From: Verrucomicrobiales bacterium
GTDB lineage: Bacteria > Verrucomicrobiota > Verrucomicrobiia > Verrucomicrobiales > DEV007
DNA length: 64,000 nt
Direction of reading: 5' to 3'
Assembly: GCA_029213195.1 (NCBI GenBank)
Contig: JARGNI010000026.1
Coordinates: forward strand, 19,975-83,974
Below are positions 61,714-64,000 of this stretch, in pieces; position 1 is the stretch's first letter; every line of letters starts with the position of its first letter. Both the position numbers and the translations under genes were made by a program. The notes beneath the pieces were generated by a model. It saw only the letters and a program-made list of their open reading frames with translations, was not told the origin of the DNA and did no database searches.

Positions 61714-63882
61714 CTATTTCAAGTTGATGATTACGGACTCGATGCCTCCGTCGAAAGCATCTCCGAAATTGGCAACGGTTCCACCTTGATCATGACCGAT
61801 GGCGACCCCGTCGATGGGGTGACCGCGGAGCAGGGGAGTGTCCGACTTCACTGCGATCTGTTTCCCGTTGGAGCGCAAGGTGATCTTTCCCTTGACGATC
61901 TTGGCTTGAATTTCCTGCGTTTTCGCCTGAGGCAGGGGGGCTCGAACCATCTCGAGATCTTTCTGGTTTCTGATCGCGAACTGCACCTGTCCTTCCCGGA
62001 CAAAAAGGGACCAGCCGAGAGCGCTGCCCCCCTGGGAAGCGATTACTCCTTCGGCGGGAAGGCCCGATATTTTGGCGATGACCTCGAAGGGGCGGTCGGC
62101 AATGGCAGGGGAATCCTCACCGGCGAGGGAGTCTCCTGATTTGAACTGGAATACATTCTGTGCACTGCGTTTCTTTTTCCACGATCCGAAGGGAACGACC
62201 CCGGCGCGCTCGGCCCAGGCGTCGTATTGTGCGATCATTCGCGTGGCGATTTCCGGTTGGTCTTCGATGAGATTGTTCATCTCGGTCCGGTCCTTCTCCA
62301 TGTCGTAGAGTTCCCAGGCACCTTTGACCCCCTTGGCGACGAGTTTCCATTTTCCATCCCGAACGGCGCGATTTCCCTCGTGCTCGAAATAGATGGGGGC
62401 TTCTCGCTGCAGTTGCTTTCCGGAGAGGGCTGGTTTCAGGGAAATGCCTTCCAGGGGCTTGATGAGGATTTGATCCTTTTCCGATGGATACTCCGCTCCG
62501 CCGAGATCGATGGCTGTTGCAAGAATATCGATCAGGTGGGTGGGAGCATCGTGAAGCGGACCTTGTTCGGTTTCGCGATAGGCGGGACCTTCGAGCTGAA
62601 TCCCCGCTGGCCAGTGGGCGATGAGAGGGGTTGCGATGCCGCCTTCGTGGACCCAGTGCTTGTACTCGCGAAACGGCGTGTTCGACACGTTGGCCCAGTT
62701 CCTTCCGTATCCCACCTCAGTCTCGGGAGGGCCGGGCATGACGCCATCCCCTCGACGAAGAGGAAAGCCATCGCGAGACTGCGGCGGAACCATTTCCGTC
62801 TGCAGTTCATCTTTGCCCATGGGCGGAAGTGTCGGCTTGTCAGGACGTTCGAGCGGGCCGACCAGCTTGCCCCGGCCAAATCCCTCGGCGCAGCCTCCGT
62901 TGTCCTGCAGATAGAGGATGAGGGTGTTCTCGTATTGGCCGGTCTCTTTCAAGGCCGCTACTATGCGACCGATTCCCTGGTCCATGTTGTCGACCATGGC
63001 GGCATAGACTTCCATGCAGGCGGCTTCCCATTCCTTGAGTTTGACCTCGTCCCAATTGCCGACCTGGGGGACGACTTCCCAGTTCTCGGGAAGCAGTTTC
63101 ATGGCTTTCAATTTCTCGATGCGAGCTTCGCGAGTCGGCGTGTAGCCTCCGTCGTATTTCCCCTCGTACTTTGCGATGTCTTCCGGGAGCGCATGCATCG
63201 GCCAGTGAGCAGCGGTGTAGGCGACATAGTGGAAAAAGGGTTGGTCCGGTGTGTTTTCCGCGTGTTCGCGGATGTATTTCACCGTGTTGTCCGAGATCGC
63301 ATCGGTGTAGTACCAGGTTCCCTCCGGCTGGTATTCCGGATCGTTTTCGGGGGTAATGTAGGTGTTGTCCCGGGTCAGCGAATTCGGATCGAAGAAGGAA
63401 CCCGCTCCGTGAATCGTTCCAAAAAAGCGATCAAATCCGCGCTGCCGAGGCCAGTTCGTTCGGTCGGGATTTTCCAGTTCATTGCCTCGGTAGGGTGTGA
63501 CATGCCATTTTCCTGCCAAGTAGGTGCGATAGCCGGCTGGTTTGAGCGCCTCGGCGATGGTGACGCATTCCCGATTGAGTTCTCCCTGGTAAGAGGGAAG
63601 GCCGTAGTCCCCGGTCATGTGACCCATCCCGGCTTGGTGTGGGTAGAGTCCCGTCAGCAGCGAGGCGCGTGTCGGGCAGCAGCGGCCGGTGTTGTAGAAC
63701 TGGGTGAAGCGAACGCCATTCTTTGCGAGCGCATCGAGGTTGGGGGTTTCGATCTCTCCTCCGTAGCAACCGATATCGGACCATCCCATGTCATCGGACA
63801 TGATCAGGATGATATTCGGTTTCTCTGCGGAGATTCCGAGAGTGGCGAGGAGAAAGACGAGAGAGGCAATTCGGAGCATCAT
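61714..63882 (-). CDS. secreted arylsulfatase with C-terminal extension
   Basis: A protein of 722 residues with a signal peptide (1-19). Metal ligands stand in IIMSDDMGWSDIGCYGG. The signature C68-C-P-T-R72 in FYNTGRCCPTRASLLTGLYPHQAG predicts formylglycine at C68. YLQDNGGCAEGFGRGKLVG and HWVHEGGIATPLIAHWPAGI are standard arylsulfatase A blocks. The sulfatase part ends near residue 560; the last 160 residues (RPFEVIAKISGL, GVIASQGGSALGWSLFVREGQVQFAI, KITLRSNGKQIAVKSDTP) look like a beta-sandwich of the LamG/concanavalin type that could bind glycan. The motif here is of the C-x-P-x-R type, unlike the sulfatase next to it, so the two may be matured differently. Confidence 0.94.
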   Translation of the reverse strand: MMLRIASLVFLLATLGISAEKPNIILIMSDDMGWSDIGCYGGEIETPNLDALAKNGVRFTQFYNTGRCCPTRASLLTGLYPHQAGMGHMTGDYGLPSYQGELNRECVTIAEALKPAGYRTYLAGKWHVTPYRGNELENPDRTNWPRQRGFDRFFGTIHGAGSFFDPNSLTRDNTYITPENDPEYQPEGTWYYTDAISDNTVKYIREHAENTPDQPFFHYVAYTAAHWPMHALPEDIAKYEGKYDGGYTPTREARIEKLKAMKLLPENWEVVPQVGNWDEVKLKEWEAACMEVYAAMVDNMDQGIGRIVAALKETGQYENTLILYLQDNGGCAEGFGRGKLVGPLERPDKPTLPPMGKDELQTEMVPPQSRDGFPLRRGDGVMPGPPETEVGYGRNWANVSNTPFREYKHWVHEGGIATPLIAHWPAGIQLEGPAYRETEQGPLHDAPTHLIDILATAIDLGGAEYPSEKDQILIKPLEGISLKPALSGKQLQREAPIYFEHEGNRAVRDGKWKLVAKGVKGAWELYDMEKDRTEMNNLIEDQPEIATRMIAQYDAWAERAGVVPFGSWKKKRSAQNVFQFKSGDSLAGEDSPAIADRPFEVIAKISGLPAEGVIASQGGSALGWSLFVREGQVQFAIRNQKDLEMVRAPLPQAKTQEIQAKIVKGKITLRSNGKQIAVKSDTPLLRGHPIDGVAIGHDQGGTVANFGDAFDGGIESVIINLK

Positions 63883-64000
63883 GGGCGCGTAGCCTAGACC
63901 GGGATTCGGGTCCGGTGCAAGGCTGCCGTATGGCGTAAGTCCAGTGCGAATTGAGCCAAAATAAATGACACCCGAGCCGAAAAGCTGAGAGAAGGCTTGA

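Noticed and set aside
1..64000. tRNA, rRNA, CRISPR arrays, insertion sequences and phage genes.
   Set aside because: I looked for T-loop sequences, regular spaced repeats and transposase or integrase motifs and found none I could support. A tRNA scan and an IS search would settle it.

Overview
The window looks like chromosome of a Verrucomicrobiota bacterium, with Planctomycetota as the alternative. The evidence is a Planctomycete-type cytochrome/DUF1549/DUF1553 gene paired with a DUF1501 gene, two secreted sulfatases, a secreted lactonase-type beta-propeller and a secreted 'HEWGTFT' protein. Gene content is Gram-negative. I saw no tRNA, rRNA, CRISPR array, transposase or prophage gene.

Layout. 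(1) 1-5188: the end of a PQQ-type beta-propeller gene, a small monooxygenase-like gene, then a secreted protein packed against an OmpR-type response regulator and its histidine kinase; the kinase carries an in-frame TAG. (2) 5495-11420: a non-housekeeping type II fatty-acid/polyketide-like operon: ketoreductase, acyl carrier protein, double-hotdog dehydratase, two ketosynthases, and an unusual fusion of holo-ACP synthase with an LpxL-type acyltransferase. A strong hairpin terminator lies inside it. (3) 11588-43912: a GbsR/MarR-like regulator followed by a large surface-glycan locus. It encodes nucleotide-sugar enzymes (WbpE, TviB, CapE, CapF-cupin, CapG, WbpM/PglF and an epimerase), a PglK-like ABC flippase, a PglC-like phosphoglycosyl transferase, several glycosyltransferases, two Wzy_C polymerase/ligase proteins, three OafA-type acyltransferases, two asparagine-synthase-family proteins and a FkbM methyltransferase. 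Two genes here are frameshifted: an atypical SDR by a 7-bp tandem duplication and an OafA-type acyltransferase by a one-base loss in a G run. (4) 43998-46348: housekeeping fmt, pyrH and frr on the minus strand. (5) 46543-54676: exported hydrolases (esterase, M14 deacylase-like, SASA esterase) and the DUF1501/DUF1549 pair. (6) 54863-58949: purD, pyrR, pyrB and pyrC. (7) 58965-63882: a lactonase-like propeller and two sulfatases.

How it fits together. The glycan locus has the logic of an undecaprenol-linked pathway: sugars are made by WbpM/CapE/WbpE-type enzymes, started on the lipid by the PglC-like enzyme, extended by glycosyltransferases, flipped by the ABC protein and polymerised or ligated by the Wzy_C proteins. 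The lipid operon directly upstream, ending in an acyltransferase fused to its own carrier-activating enzyme, could provide an unusual acyl chain for a surface lipid; that link is inference. The most interesting items are the AcpS-LpxL fusion, the internal terminator of that operon, the dyad in front of the regulator, the lone CapF cupin, the tandem pair of divergent glycosyltransferases, and three precise gene lesions that could be recent mutations, phase switches or assembly errors.
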